A stretch of 64,000 nucleotides of DNA, from contig DAIRCY010000002.1 of NCBI GenBank assembly GCA_036796435.1, forward strand, positions 26,923 to 90,922. The letters run 5' to 3'. A program made the translations under genes and the position numbers. Position 1 is the stretch's first letter. The number at the start of each line of letters is the position of its first letter. The stretch comes from JAJYVT01 sp036796435. GTDB taxonomy: Bacteria > Actinomycetota > Acidimicrobiia > Acidimicrobiales > RAAP-2. Positions 56,488 to 64,000 of this stretch are shown here, in pieces. Under the pieces are notes generated by a model. The model saw only the letters and a list, made by a program, of their open reading frames with translations, had not been told where the DNA came from and did no database searches.

Positions 56488-58548
56488 ATGGCGGCCGTGT
56501 CCCAGCGGATAGAGGACTACGCCGTCATCGGCGACCTGCACACGATGGCGCTCGTGGGCCGGGACGGGTCGATCGACTGGCTCTGCCTCCCGCACTTCGA
56601 CTCCGCGTCGTGTTTCGCGCGGCTGCTCGGCACGGAGGACGACGGCTTCTGGAAGATCGCTCCGGTCGGCGCGCCAGACACCGTCATCGCGACGCGCCGG
56701 CACTACCGCGGGGACACGCTCGTCCTCGAGACGGAGATGGACACGAAGGGCGGCACCATCCGGATCGTGGACTGTATGCCCATCCGCGAGAAGCATCCTC
56801 AGGTCATCCGGGTCGTCGAGTGCGTCGGGGGGACGGTGCCCGTCCGCATGCAGCTGGCGGTCCGCTTCGACTACGGCGAGTCCGTTCCCTGGGTGACGCG
56901 CCACGACCACCTCCTCACCGCCACCTCCGGTCCGAACGCGGTCTCGCTGTGGACGCGCGCCGAGGCGCGGGGGGAGGGGATGACGACGGTCTCAGAGTTC
57001 ACGCTGCGCGAGGGACAGCGGATGACGTTCTCGCTCGCGTGGTACCCCTCGCACGAAGACCCGCCTTCCCCGGTCGATCCCGGCTACGCCGTCACGGTGA
57101 CGGAGGCCTGGTGGCAGACGTGGTCGGCGTCGTGCAACTTCCAGGGGATCTACAAGGACGCGGTCGTCCGGTCCCTCATCACGTTGAAGGCCCTCACCTA
57201 CGAGCCGACCGGCGGCATCGTCGCTGCGGCGACGACCTCTCTGCCCGAGTCGCTCGGCGGCGAGCGGAACTGGGACTACCGGTACTGCTGGCTGCGTGAC
57301 GCGACGCTGACCCTCGAAGCGCTGATGCGCGGCGGCTACCACGCCGAGGCGATGGCCTGGCGCGACTGGCTGCTCCGCGCGTCGGCCGGTGACGTGTCGA
57401 AGATCCAGATCATGTACGGGGCCGGAGGCGAGCGGCGGCTCGACGAGTGGGAGGTCGACTGGCTCGACGGCTACGAAGGGTCGAAGCCGGTGCGGATCGG
57501 GAACGCCGCTGCCGGCCAGTACCAGCTCGACGTGTACGGGGAGGTCATGTCCGCGCTGTACACCGCGGCGCGCATCGACGGCGTGCACAGCCGGGCCATC
57601 TGGGACCTCCAGACCAAGCTCGTCGAGTTCCTCGAAGACGGCTGGAGACAGCCCGACGACGGGCTGTGGGAGGTGCGGGGCCCGCGCCGTCACTTCACCC
57701 ATTCCAAGGTCATGGCCTGGGTCGCCGTCGACCGCGCGGTGCGGACCATGGAGGAGTGGCCGGACCTGCAAGGGCCGATCGACAAGTGGCGCAATCTGCG
57801 CGACGAGATCCGCCGGGAGATCTACGAGAAGGGGTTCAACGCCGAGAAGAACGCCTTCACCCAGTACTACGGGTCCGACGCGCTGGACGCCAGCCTGCTC
57901 ATGATCCCGCGCGTCGGGTTCTTGTCCGCGACCGATCCCCGGATGGTCGGCACCATCGAGGCGATCGAGCGGGAGCTGGTCGAGGACGGCTTCGTCCTCC
58001 GCTACCGCACCACCGACGAGGGGACGGTGGACGGGCTCCAAGGACGCGAGGGCGCGTTCCTCGCGTGCTCGTTCTGGCTGGCCGACTGCCTGTACCTGAC
58101 CGGCCGCAAGCGCGACGCGACGGAGCTGTTCGACCGGCTCCTCTCTCTGCGCAACGACCTCGGCCTGCTCGCCGAGGAGTACGACCATGTCGCAGGCCGC
58201 CAGGTCGGGAACTTCCCCCAGGCCTTCTCGCACGTCTCCCTCGTGAACACCGCGTTCTTGGTGTCGGAGCAGGAGCCGATGGTTGCGTCGGTCGACGCGT
58301 CCGCCACCCAGATGCCGTTCGCCCCCGGGCTCAGTGCTCCGGGAACGTTGCCGTGGTCGATGGCGACCCCCCGGAGGTCGCAGGCGTCGGGACGGTGGGC
58401 AAAGGGGACCCTGCGCCGGAGCGTCTCGAGCGGCGCGAACATTGCCCGGCGCGGCGGGCGCGCGTTGAACCCGCTGCACCACGAAGAGCCGGAGGGGCAC
58501 GACGCCGACGGCCCGCCGGCCGTCCAGGAGAAAGGCAGGGCCACGTGA
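56488..58548 (+). CDS. GH15 family glycoside hydrolase, trehalase/glucoamylase-like
   Basis: A 686-residue protein. N-terminal super-sandwich (YAVIGDLHTMALVGRDGSIDWLCLP), then an (alpha/alpha)6 barrel with the first catalytic region ERNWDYRYCWLRDAT and a second WEVDWLDGY. This combination is that of actinobacterial GH15 trehalases, which hydrolyse trehalose to glucose, though glucoamylase activity on maltodextrin is also possible. A 75-residue Ser/Arg-rich tail follows the barrel. The stop overlaps the glucose dehydrogenase GTG (GTGA), so glucose release and oxidation are coupled. Confidence 0.9.
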   Translation: MAAVSQRIEDYAVIGDLHTMALVGRDGSIDWLCLPHFDSASCFARLLGTEDDGFWKIAPVGAPDTVIATRRHYRGDTLVLETEMDTKGGTIRIVDCMPIREKHPQVIRVVECVGGTVPVRMQLAVRFDYGESVPWVTRHDHLLTATSGPNAVSLWTRAEARGEGMTTVSEFTLREGQRMTFSLAWYPSHEDPPSPVDPGYAVTVTEAWWQTWSASCNFQGIYKDAVVRSLITLKALTYEPTGGIVAAATTSLPESLGGERNWDYRYCWLRDATLTLEALMRGGYHAEAMAWRDWLLRASAGDVSKIQIMYGAGGERRLDEWEVDWLDGYEGSKPVRIGNAAAGQYQLDVYGEVMSALYTAARIDGVHSRAIWDLQTKLVEFLEDGWRQPDDGLWEVRGPRRHFTHSKVMAWVAVDRAVRTMEEWPDLQGPIDKWRNLRDEIRREIYEKGFNAEKNAFTQYYGSDALDASLLMIPRVGFLSATDPRMVGTIEAIERELVEDGFVLRYRTTDEGTVDGLQGREGAFLACSFWLADCLYLTGRKRDATELFDRLLSLRNDLGLLAEEYDHVAGRQVGNFPQAFSHVSLVNTAFLVSEQEPMVASVDASATQMPFAPGLSAPGTLPWSMATPRRSQASGRWAKGTLRRSVSSGANIARRGGRALNPLHHEEPEGHDADGPPAVQEKGRAT

Positions 58549-59594
58549 AGGCACTGACTGTCGTCCCGCTCCACAAGGACTCGGCCGAGCTGTCCGACGT
58601 CGAGGACCCGCCCGAGTCCGACGGGCCGGTGCTCGTCGAGACGATCGGCGTCGGGATCTGCGGCACCGACGCCGAGATCCTCTCGGGCGAGTACGGATGG
58701 CCGCCGCCGGGCCGGGAGCGGCTCGTGCTCGGTCACGAGTCCCTCGGGCGGGTGGCCGACGCCCCGCCGGGCGGACCGGTCGCCGCGGGCGACCTCGTCG
58801 TCGGGATCGTCCGGCGGCCCGACCCGGTCCCTTGCGGGAACTGCGCCGTCGGCGAGTGGGACTTCTGCCGGAACGGCAAGTACACCGAGCGCGGGATCAA
58901 AGAGCACGACGGCTACCTGTCCGAGCGTTACCGCATCACCCCTGACTTCGTGGTCAAGGTCGACCCCTCGCTGGGCCTTCTCGGCGTCCTCCTCGAACCG
59001 ACGAGCGTCGTGGCCAAGGCGTGGGAGCAGGTCGAGAAGATCGGGCACCGCGCCCACTGGGAACCGGCCACCGCGGTCGTCACCGGCGCCGGACCGATCG
59101 GTCTTCTCGCCGCGTTGCTCGGGGTCCAGCGCGGGCTCGAGGTGCACGTCTTCGATCAGATGACGACTGGGAAGAAGCCCGACTTGGTGCGCGCCCTCGG
59201 CGCGCAGTACCACACGGGCGCGATCGAGGACGCCGTCGCGGACCCAGACGTCGTCATCGAGTGCACCGGCGTCTCCTCGCTGGTGCTCGACGCGATCGAG
59301 CACATCGGGCCCGGAGGGGTGGTGTGCCTCACCGGGGTCTCCTCGGGCGGCCGGGAGGTCTCCGTCGACGAGGGCGCGCTGAACCGGTCGATGGTGCTCG
59401 CCAACGAGACCGTGGTCGGGTCCGTGAACGCCAACCGTCGCCACTACGAAGCGGGCGCCACCGCGCTCGCGAACGCCGATCGGAGCTGGCTCGCCCAGTT
59501 GGTGAGCCGCACCGTGCCGCTCGACCGCTGGCAGGAGGCGCTCGACCGCTCCCCCGACGACGTCAAGGTCGTGGTGCAGGTCGGTGACGCATGA
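58545..59594 (+). CDS. Glucose 1-dehydrogenase, zinc-dependent MDR type
   Basis: A 349-residue medium-chain dehydrogenase. VGICGTDAEILSGEYG and LVLGHESLGRV hold the catalytic zinc ligands; PDPVPCGNCAVGEWDFCRNG is the structural part; ERGIKEHDGYLSERY is characteristic of glucose 1-dehydrogenase. The nucleotide fold VTGAGPIGLLAALLG follows. It would oxidise glucose to gluconolactone with NAD(P). It overlaps the GH15 gene upstream (GTGA) and the MBL gene downstream (ATGA), so the three are one unit. Confidence 0.92.
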   Translation: MKALTVVPLHKDSAELSDVEDPPESDGPVLVETIGVGICGTDAEILSGEYGWPPPGRERLVLGHESLGRVADAPPGGPVAAGDLVVGIVRRPDPVPCGNCAVGEWDFCRNGKYTERGIKEHDGYLSERYRITPDFVVKVDPSLGLLGVLLEPTSVVAKAWEQVEKIGHRAHWEPATAVVTGAGPIGLLAALLGVQRGLEVHVFDQMTTGKKPDLVRALGAQYHTGAIEDAVADPDVVIECTGVSSLVLDAIEHIGPGGVVCLTGVSSGGREVSVDEGALNRSMVLANETVVGSVNANRRHYEAGATALANADRSWLAQLVSRTVPLDRWQEALDRSPDDVKVVVQVGDA

Positions 59595-60628
59595 CCGACG
59601 CCGCGGGCCCGGGGCCGGGTCACCTCGTCACAGGCCACACCCACGTCCACGCGCATGGCGACGCCGCGGAGGCAGCGCCGGCCGACCCGGTGTCGATCGC
59701 CCCGGGTGTCGTGCAGATCGACACCTTGCTCGGCGGCTGGCAGCGGATGACCGCCGGGTACCTCGTGGAGGGCCCTGCCCCCGTGCTCGTCGAGACGGGG
59801 AGCCAGTCCTCGGTGGCGGTCCTTCTCGCTGCGCTCGAGCGGCTCGGCGTCGGGGCGGCCGACCTCGCGGGGGTGGCGGTCACCCACATCCACCTCGACC
59901 ACGCAGGAGGGGTGGGAGACGTCGCGCGCGCGTTCCCGAACGCGACCGTCTACGTCCACGAGAAGGGGGCGAGACACCTCGCCGACCCTTCCCGGCTCGT
60001 GGCTTCCGCCGAGCGTGTCTACGGTCCGCTCCTCGACGGCCTGTACGGCCGTCTCGACCCCACGCCACCCGAGCGGCTGCACGTGCTCGCCGACGGCGAG
60101 GAGGTCGAGATCGGCCCCGGCCGGGTGCTGACCGCGGTCGACTCTCCGGGCCACGCGAAGCACCACGTCGGCCTCCACGACTCGGCGAGCGGGATCCTGT
60201 TCGCCGGAGACGCCGTCGGTGTGCGGCTTCCCGACGCCGGCGTGCTGCGGCCCGCCACCCCGCCACCGGACTTCGACCTCGACCAGGCGCTCCACTCGTT
60301 GCGCAAGTTCGCCGCCCGCCGCCCGACCGGGATCGCCCTCGCGCACTACGGGCTCCTCGGGGAGCCGGACGCGCTGCTCGACGAGGCCGAGGCGACGCTG
60401 CGAGGGTGGGCGGAGACCGCGGCGCAGGCGTTCCGCGAGGGGCGCGACATCGCCGAAGCGCTCGAAGAGCGCTACAGCTTCGACACGAGCCACGTCTCCC
60501 CCGAGCACCGCGAGAAGCTCGAGGTGCTGAACGGGTTCCACTCGAACGCGGCGGGTCTCAGGCGTTGGCTCGAGACCAGCGCGGCAGGGGCTGCAGGGGC
60601 GCCGGCCGCGGGGTCCGACGGGGGCTGA
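59591..60628 (+). CDS. MBL-fold metallo-hydrolase
   Basis: A 345-residue metallo-beta-lactamase fold protein: motif THIHLDHAGG (two-metal site), a later SPGHAKHHV, and LFAGDAVGV complete the ligands, with a final His in IALAHYG. Residues 1-35 include a His-rich TGHTHVHAHG that is not part of the fold and might bind metal. It overlaps the glucose dehydrogenase by 4 nt. By context it might open a lactone, such as gluconolactone made upstream; this is inferred, not shown. Confidence 0.87.
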   Translation: MTDAAGPGPGHLVTGHTHVHAHGDAAEAAPADPVSIAPGVVQIDTLLGGWQRMTAGYLVEGPAPVLVETGSQSSVAVLLAALERLGVGAADLAGVAVTHIHLDHAGGVGDVARAFPNATVYVHEKGARHLADPSRLVASAERVYGPLLDGLYGRLDPTPPERLHVLADGEEVEIGPGRVLTAVDSPGHAKHHVGLHDSASGILFAGDAVGVRLPDAGVLRPATPPPDFDLDQALHSLRKFAARRPTGIALAHYGLLGEPDALLDEAEATLRGWAETAAQAFREGRDIAEALEERYSFDTSHVSPEHREKLEVLNGFHSNAAGLRRWLETSAAGAAGAPAAGSDGG

Positions 60629-60664
60629 GCGACCCGGGGCGACCGGGGCTGCGCGGCGGGCGCC

Positions 60665-60928
60665 TCAGTCCACGCGAAGGCGTCTGCGCAGGTCGTCCTG
60701 GCGCGTCTCGAACTCGTCCAGCGAGATCCGGCCGTCCGCGAGGTCCTCGTGGAGTCTGGCGAACTGCGCCAGGAGCGCTTCCTGGTCCTCTTCAGGCGAT
60801 GGCACGTCGCCGTCGCCGTCTTCGCGCTCCGCGCGGCGCGCCAGGCGGTCCTCTTGTTTCGCCTTCGCCTTCTCCCGCTTCGCCTGGTCCCGTTGAAGCT
60901 TCGCGACGGTCGTTCGCGGACGTGCCAT
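60665..60928 (-). CDS. Small SHOCT-like domain protein
   Basis: An 87-residue, highly charged protein from ATG 60928 (a GTG six bases upstream is also possible). The N-terminal half is Lys/Arg-rich helix (KLQRDQAKREKAKAKQED); the C-terminal LAQFARLHEDLADGRISLDEFE has the short helix-turn-helix look of SHOCT domains, which bind nucleic acid or other proteins. It lies 72 nt downstream of the cold-shock gene on the same strand. Confidence 0.65.
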   Translation of the reverse strand: MARPRTTVAKLQRDQAKREKAKAKQEDRLARRAEREDGDGDVPSPEEDQEALLAQFARLHEDLADGRISLDEFETRQDDLRRRLRVD

Positions 60929-61000
60929 GGTCACCCTTCCTCTCGTGCTCGGCGGCCCGCCGGCTGGCGCCGGAGGGCCTGCGTTGGAGGGCGGGGCCGG

Positions 61001-61201
61001 TCAGATCACCTTGACGTTGCGCGCCTCGTCGCCCTTGCGTCCCGGTGCGATCTCGAACTCCACCTGCTGGCCAGCCTCCAGGGTCCGGAAGCCGCTTCCC
61101 TCGATGTTTGAGTAGTGCACGAACACGTCCTCGCCATCGGGACGCGATACGAACCCGTAGCCCTTCTCGTTGCTGAAGAACTTCACGGTGCCGATCGGCA
61201 T
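61001..61201 (-). CDS. cspA: Cold-shock domain protein
   Basis: A 66-residue OB-fold RNA chaperone: GTVKFFSNEKGYGFVSRPDG (RNP1) and DVFVHYSNI (RNP2) are intact, and FEIAPGRKGDEARNVKVI is the normal end. AAGGA lies before the ATG. Upstream are about 375 bases without a gene up to tRNA-Ser, which could include a long, structured 5' leader, as often found for cold-shock mRNAs. Confidence 0.95.
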   Translation of the reverse strand: MPIGTVKFFSNEKGYGFVSRPDGEDVFVHYSNIEGSGFRTLEAGQQVEFEIAPGRKGDEARNVKVI

Positions 61202-61575
61202 GATTCCTTCGTCTCACTTTCTTCTTGCGGGCGTGCAGCTGCGTTGCCCGGGTGCTGCGGGTGCCGATCGGGTGCTGCACAGGCCACCGACCAGGCAAAC
61301 CTGCCGGCCGCGCCAGCGAAGCCGGCACCGCCAGCACTTCCCGGGCCGCATTGCAGGCCCGAGCCGAGCTCCTGTCAGGTCGAAGGCCCACTCGAACAGG
61401 AACTCGAACGAGACCCCGCCGGCGCCTTGCCGGCAACCGGCCCTCGCGACCGGCCCTGGGAGCGTACCAGGACGAAGTCGTCTTTCAGCCCCGGGACGCC
61501 CTCGACGAGCCCGCTGCGGGGCACGCGCCTTCGACCGGCTGCGGCTGCGGGCGCGGCCTCCGCGGGCGGTCGCCG
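61202..61575. other. Intergenic region upstream of cold-shock gene
   Basis: Some 375 bases with no supported gene. It contains short repeats of CGGGTGCTGC near 61245-61275 and several GC-rich inverted repeats. It could include a structured 5' leader of the cold-shock mRNA, but I cannot define a promoter. Confidence 0.5.
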
Positions 61576-61661
61576 AGCGGAGGCGGTGGGATTTGAACCC
61601 ACGGTACCCAGGGGGTACAACGGTTTTCGAGACCGTCCGATTCGGCCGCTCTCGCACGCCT
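61576..61661 (-). tRNA. tRNA-Ser (CGA)
   Basis: Complete 86-nt cloverleaf with long variable arm, acceptor GGAGGCG/CGCCTCC, anticodon loop CTCGAAA giving CGA, T arm GGGTTCAAATCCC, discriminator G. It is charged by the SerRS encoded at 12.9 kb. Confidence 0.95.
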
Positions 61662-61717
61662 CCGGCGCAGAGGTTACCGGGTCGTGGCCTGGCGGGGGAT
61701 TCCGGCGGCGGCGCCGG

Positions 61718-62257
61718 TTACCCCCTCCGAGCAGCGAAGAACCCGCGCAGCAACGCCGCCACTTCCTTTTCGAGCAGCCCGCCGCTGACCGGGAGCTCGT
61801 GGTTCAGCCGGGGGTCGCAGCACAGGTTGTAGAGGGTGCCGCAGGCCCCCGCCCTCGGGTCGGGCGCACCGAACACGAGCCGGCCGACCCGCGCGGCGAC
61901 GAGGGCGCCGGCGCACATCGGGCACGGCTCGAGCGTCACCACCATCGTCACCTGGCCGAGCCGCCAGGTCCCGAGCGCCTCGGCCGCTGCTCGGAGCGCC
62001 AGGAGCTCCGCGTGGGCCGTGGGGTCGCGGCGCAGCTCCCGCTCGTTGTGGGCGCGGGCGACGATCACCCCGTCGACGAGCGCCACCGCGCCCACCGGGA
62101 CGTCGCCGTGGGCGACGGCGGCGCGCGCCTCGTCGAGTGCCGCGCGCATCGCGGCCTCGGTCGCGGCCTCGGTCGCGGCCTCGGTCGCGGCCTCGGTCGC
62201 GGCCTCGGTCGCGGTCGCAGCGTCGGCGGGGGCGTCGGGCGGGTGGTGGTCGGTCAC
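61718..62257 (-). CDS. tadA: tRNA adenosine(34) deaminase TadA
   Basis: A cytidine-deaminase-fold enzyme that makes inosine at position 34 of tRNA-Arg(ACG), a gene for which is in this window. HAELLAL (zinc His and catalytic Glu) and EPCPMCAGAL (zinc cysteines) are intact. The frame from GTG 62257 has a 36-residue N-terminus of ATEA repeats made by a 12-bp tandem repeat. The ATG at 62149 (MRAALDEARAAVAHGDVPVG) matches the normal family start and has GAGG at reasonable spacing; it may be the true start, giving 143 residues. Confidence 0.93.
   Translation of the reverse strand: MTDHHPPDAPADAATATEAATEAATEAATEAATEAAMRAALDEARAAVAHGDVPVGAVALVDGVIVARAHNERELRRDPTAHAELLALRAAAEALGTWRLGQVTMVVTLEPCPMCAGALVAARVGRLVFGAPDPRAGACGTLYNLCCDPRLNHELPVSGGLLEKEVAALLRGFFAARRG
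62150..62214. repeat. 12-bp tandem repeat at the tadA 5' end
   Basis: Five perfect units of CGCGGCCTCGGT plus a partial sixth, just upstream of the family-typical ATG. Either coding (Ala-Thr-Glu-Ala repeats) or part of the leader, depending on the start. Confidence 0.95.
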
Positions 62258-62261
62258 GGGG

Positions 62262-62346
62262 CGGAGGGAGTGGGATTCGAACCCACGGGGACCGGAGCCC
62301 CACGGCTTTTCAAGAGCCGCGCATTTGTCCGCTCTGCCATCCCTCC
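62262..62346 (-). tRNA. tRNA-Ser (UGA)
   Basis: Complete 85-nt cloverleaf with long variable arm, acceptor GGAGGGA/TCCCTCC, anticodon loop CTTGAAA giving UGA, T arm GGGTTCGAATCCC, discriminator G. Directly upstream of tadA on the same strand. Confidence 0.95.
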
Positions 62347-62378
62347 TCGGCTCCGGCGGGCGTCGGATCGAAGCGAGG

Positions 62379-64000
62379 CTACCCCGGCGCTCTCGCCGAG
62401 GCCGGCTCGCGATCGTTGCGAGCGCGGCTGCGCAGGCGGCCGCGCGTGGAGGCGTCGAGCACTCTCTTGCGGAGGCGGACGGCCTTGGGCGTCACCTCGA
62501 CGCACTCGTCGTCCGCGATGAACTCGAGGGCCCGCTCGAGCGAGAGCACCATCGCCGGCGTGAGCCGTTCGAGCTCCTCCGCCGTGGAGGAGCGCATGTT
62601 CGTGAGCTTCTTCTCCTTGGTCGGGTTCACGTCCATGTCCTCGGGGCGTGAGCTCTCGCCGACGATCATCCCCTCGTAGACCTCGGTGGCAGGTCCGACG
62701 AGGAGGGCGCCACGCTCCTGCAGGTTCATGAGGGCGAAGGTCGTGGTGGGGCCGCGTCGGTCGGCGACCATGGAGCCGTTGCGTCTGGTGCGCAGCTCCC
62801 CCTGCCATGGCGCCCATCCGTCGAAGACGTGGTGGAGGACGCCGGTGCCACGGGTCTCGGTGAGGAACTCGGTGCGGAAGCCCACGAGCCCCCGGGCCGG
62901 GACGCGGTAGTCGAGCCGGACCCAGCCGGTGCCGTGGTTGACCATTTGGAGCATCGTGCCCCGCCTCAGGGCGAGGAGCTGGGTGACGACGCCGAGGTAG
63001 TCCTCGGGCACGTCGACGGAGACACGCTCCATCGGCTCGCAGCGCACGCCGTCGATCTCCCTCGTCACGACCTGGGGCTTTCCGACGGTGAGCTCGAACC
63101 CCTCGCGCCGCATCGTCTCGACGAGCACCGCGAGCTGCAACTCGCCGCGGCCGTGGACCTCCCAGGCGTCCGGCCGGTCGGTCGGCGCCACCCGAAGCGA
63201 GACGTTGCCCACGAGCTCGCTGTCGAGCCTGCTCTTCACGAGGCGCGCCGTGAGCTTCGAGCCGCCGTCCACGCCGGCGAGCGGCGAGGTGTTGATGCCG
63301 ACGGTCATCGTGAGACTCGGTTCGTCCACGGTGATCGCGGGGAGCGGGCGAGCGTCGTCGGGATCGGCGATGGTCTCGCCGATAGTGACCTCTGCGATGC
63401 CGGCGACGGCGACGATCTCCCCGGGGCCTGCCTCCTCCGCCGGCACCCGCTCGAGCGCGTCCGTCACGTAGAGCTCCGTCGCCTTGACCCGCTCCACCCT
63501 GCCGTCGAGCCGGCACCAGCCGACGACGGATCCTCGTCGGAGGGTGCCGTGATGGATCCGGCAGATGGCGAGACGGCCGACGTAGGGGGAGGCGTCGAGA
63601 TTGCAGACGAGCGCCTGGAGAGGCGCCGAGGGGTCGAACACCGGCGGGGGTACGTGCGACACGATCGTCTCGAACAGCGGCGCGAGGTCCGTGCCACGCT
63701 CCCCGCGGTCCCTGGACACCCAACCAGCCCGCGCGTTCGAGAAGAGGATGGGGAAGGAGATCTGGTCCTCGTCGGCGTCGAGGTCCAAGAAGAGCTCTTC
63801 CACCTCGTGCACGACCTCGTCGATCCGAGCGTCGGGACGGTCCACCTTGTTGACCACGAGCACGACGGGCAGGCGGGACTCGAGCGCCTTTCGCAGCACG
63901 AAGCGGGTCTGGGGCAGCGGTCCTTCAGAGGCGTCGACGAGGAGCAGCACGCCGTCGACCATGGTCAGCCCCCGCTCCACCTCCCCGCCGAAGTCGGCGT
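62379..64000 (-). CDS. typA: Translational GTPase TypA/BipA, N-terminus beyond window
   Basis: C-terminal 540 residues of a TypA/BipA GTPase, which binds ribosomes and aids 50S assembly under stress. The right edge cuts the gene after the G3 region (DFGGEVERGLTMVDG visible); VVNKVDRPDAR is G4. Domain II, domain III (HGRGELQLAVLVETMRREG) and the BipA-specific C-terminal domain (GVLHHVFDGWAPW, VNPTKEKKLTNMRSS) follow. A 30-residue Arg-rich tail ends it. The order typA, tRNA-Ser(UGA), tadA, tRNA-Ser(CGA) gives one minus-strand translation-linked block. Confidence 0.95.
   Translation of the reverse strand, partial: ADFGGEVERGLTMVDGVLLLVDASEGPLPQTRFVLRKALESRLPVVLVVNKVDRPDARIDEVVHEVEELFLDLDADEDQISFPILFSNARAGWVSRDRGERGTDLAPLFETIVSHVPPPVFDPSAPLQALVCNLDASPYVGRLAICRIHHGTLRRGSVVGWCRLDGRVERVKATELYVTDALERVPAEEAGPGEIVAVAGIAEVTIGETIADPDDARPLPAITVDEPSLTMTVGINTSPLAGVDGGSKLTARLVKSRLDSELVGNVSLRVAPTDRPDAWEVHGRGELQLAVLVETMRREGFELTVGKPQVVTREIDGVRCEPMERVSVDVPEDYLGVVTQLLALRRGTMLQMVNHGTGWVRLDYRVPARGLVGFRTEFLTETRGTGVLHHVFDGWAPWQGELRTRRNGSMVADRRGPTTTFALMNLQERGALLVGPATEVYEGMIVGESSRPEDMDVNPTKEKKLTNMRSSTAEELERLTPAMVLSLERALEFIADDECVEVTPKAVRLRKRVLDASTRGRLRSRARNDREPASARAPG

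Overview
The window is a scaffolded stretch (four runs of ten N) of a high-GC bacterial chromosome, almost certainly an actinobacterium. Pointers are a SenX3/RegX3-type two-component pair, a MarP-type membrane protease, a mycobacterial-type GH15 trehalase-like enzyme, a luciferase-like (LLM, possibly F420-type) oxidoreductase, a DinB/DUF664 protein, an SCO6880-type conjugation protein and many GTG starts in GTGA overlaps. An uncultured lineage (for example Acidimicrobiia-like) is only a guess. The N runs suggest a draft or metagenome assembly.

Layout. (1) 1-4536: a catabolic operon of two aldehyde dehydrogenases, a cupin, a TIM-barrel sugar isomerase/epimerase and an IclR regulator, mostly joined by 4-nt overlaps. 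(2) 4.5-9.2 kb: a degenerate tRNA-Glu-like remnant, an ArsR/SRPBCC pair under a perfect 24-bp palindrome, a 2-hydroxyacid dehydrogenase-like gene and a Rieske-domain gene behind a SoxR-box-like promoter, closed by an intact tRNA-Glu. (3) 9.3-17 kb: ctaA, a TlpA-like thioredoxin, a two-gene ABC exporter, serS, and senX3-regX3. (4) 17.1-20.7 kb and 29.3-32.3 kb: two halves of a type IV secretion/conjugation cluster (small membrane protein, VirB6-like, SCO6880-like; then VirB4-like and VirD4-like ATPases). Between them lies an 8.6 kb block with a GNAT gene, a coiled-coil protein, VOC proteins, an arsenic module (arsR facing arsI-aquaporin-MFS) and a decayed GDPD/Nudix pair. (5) 32.3-46.3 kb: a ROK sugar kinase, tRNA-Arg, HD-GYP protein, papain-like protease, tryptophanase family enzyme, PDZ membrane protein, hemerythrin, ABC exporter, phoU, LLM oxidoreductase, DinB protein and a YfhO-like membrane protein. 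(6) 46.3-60.6 kb: treY-treZ, pstB-pstS-pstC-pstA, marP, a GH15 enzyme, glucose dehydrogenase and an MBL-fold hydrolase. (7) 60.6-64 kb: SHOCT protein, cold-shock protein, tRNA-Ser(CGA), tadA, tRNA-Ser(UGA), and typA running off the right edge.

How they fit together. SenX3-RegX3, PhoU and the Pst transporter form a dispersed phosphate-starvation circuit; 11-bp repeat arrays resembling Pho boxes lie in front of pstB and phoU. TreY/TreZ, the GH15 enzyme, glucose dehydrogenase and the ROK kinase suggest storage-glucan/trehalose/glucose turnover. The arsenic block has its own two-dyad operator. A recurring oddity is short in-frame tandem repeats (12-21 bp) in low-complexity parts of at least six proteins. 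The most interesting structural points are the split conjugation locus, the tRNA-Glu remnant/tRNA-Glu pair, and the SoxR-like promoter of the Rieske gene.
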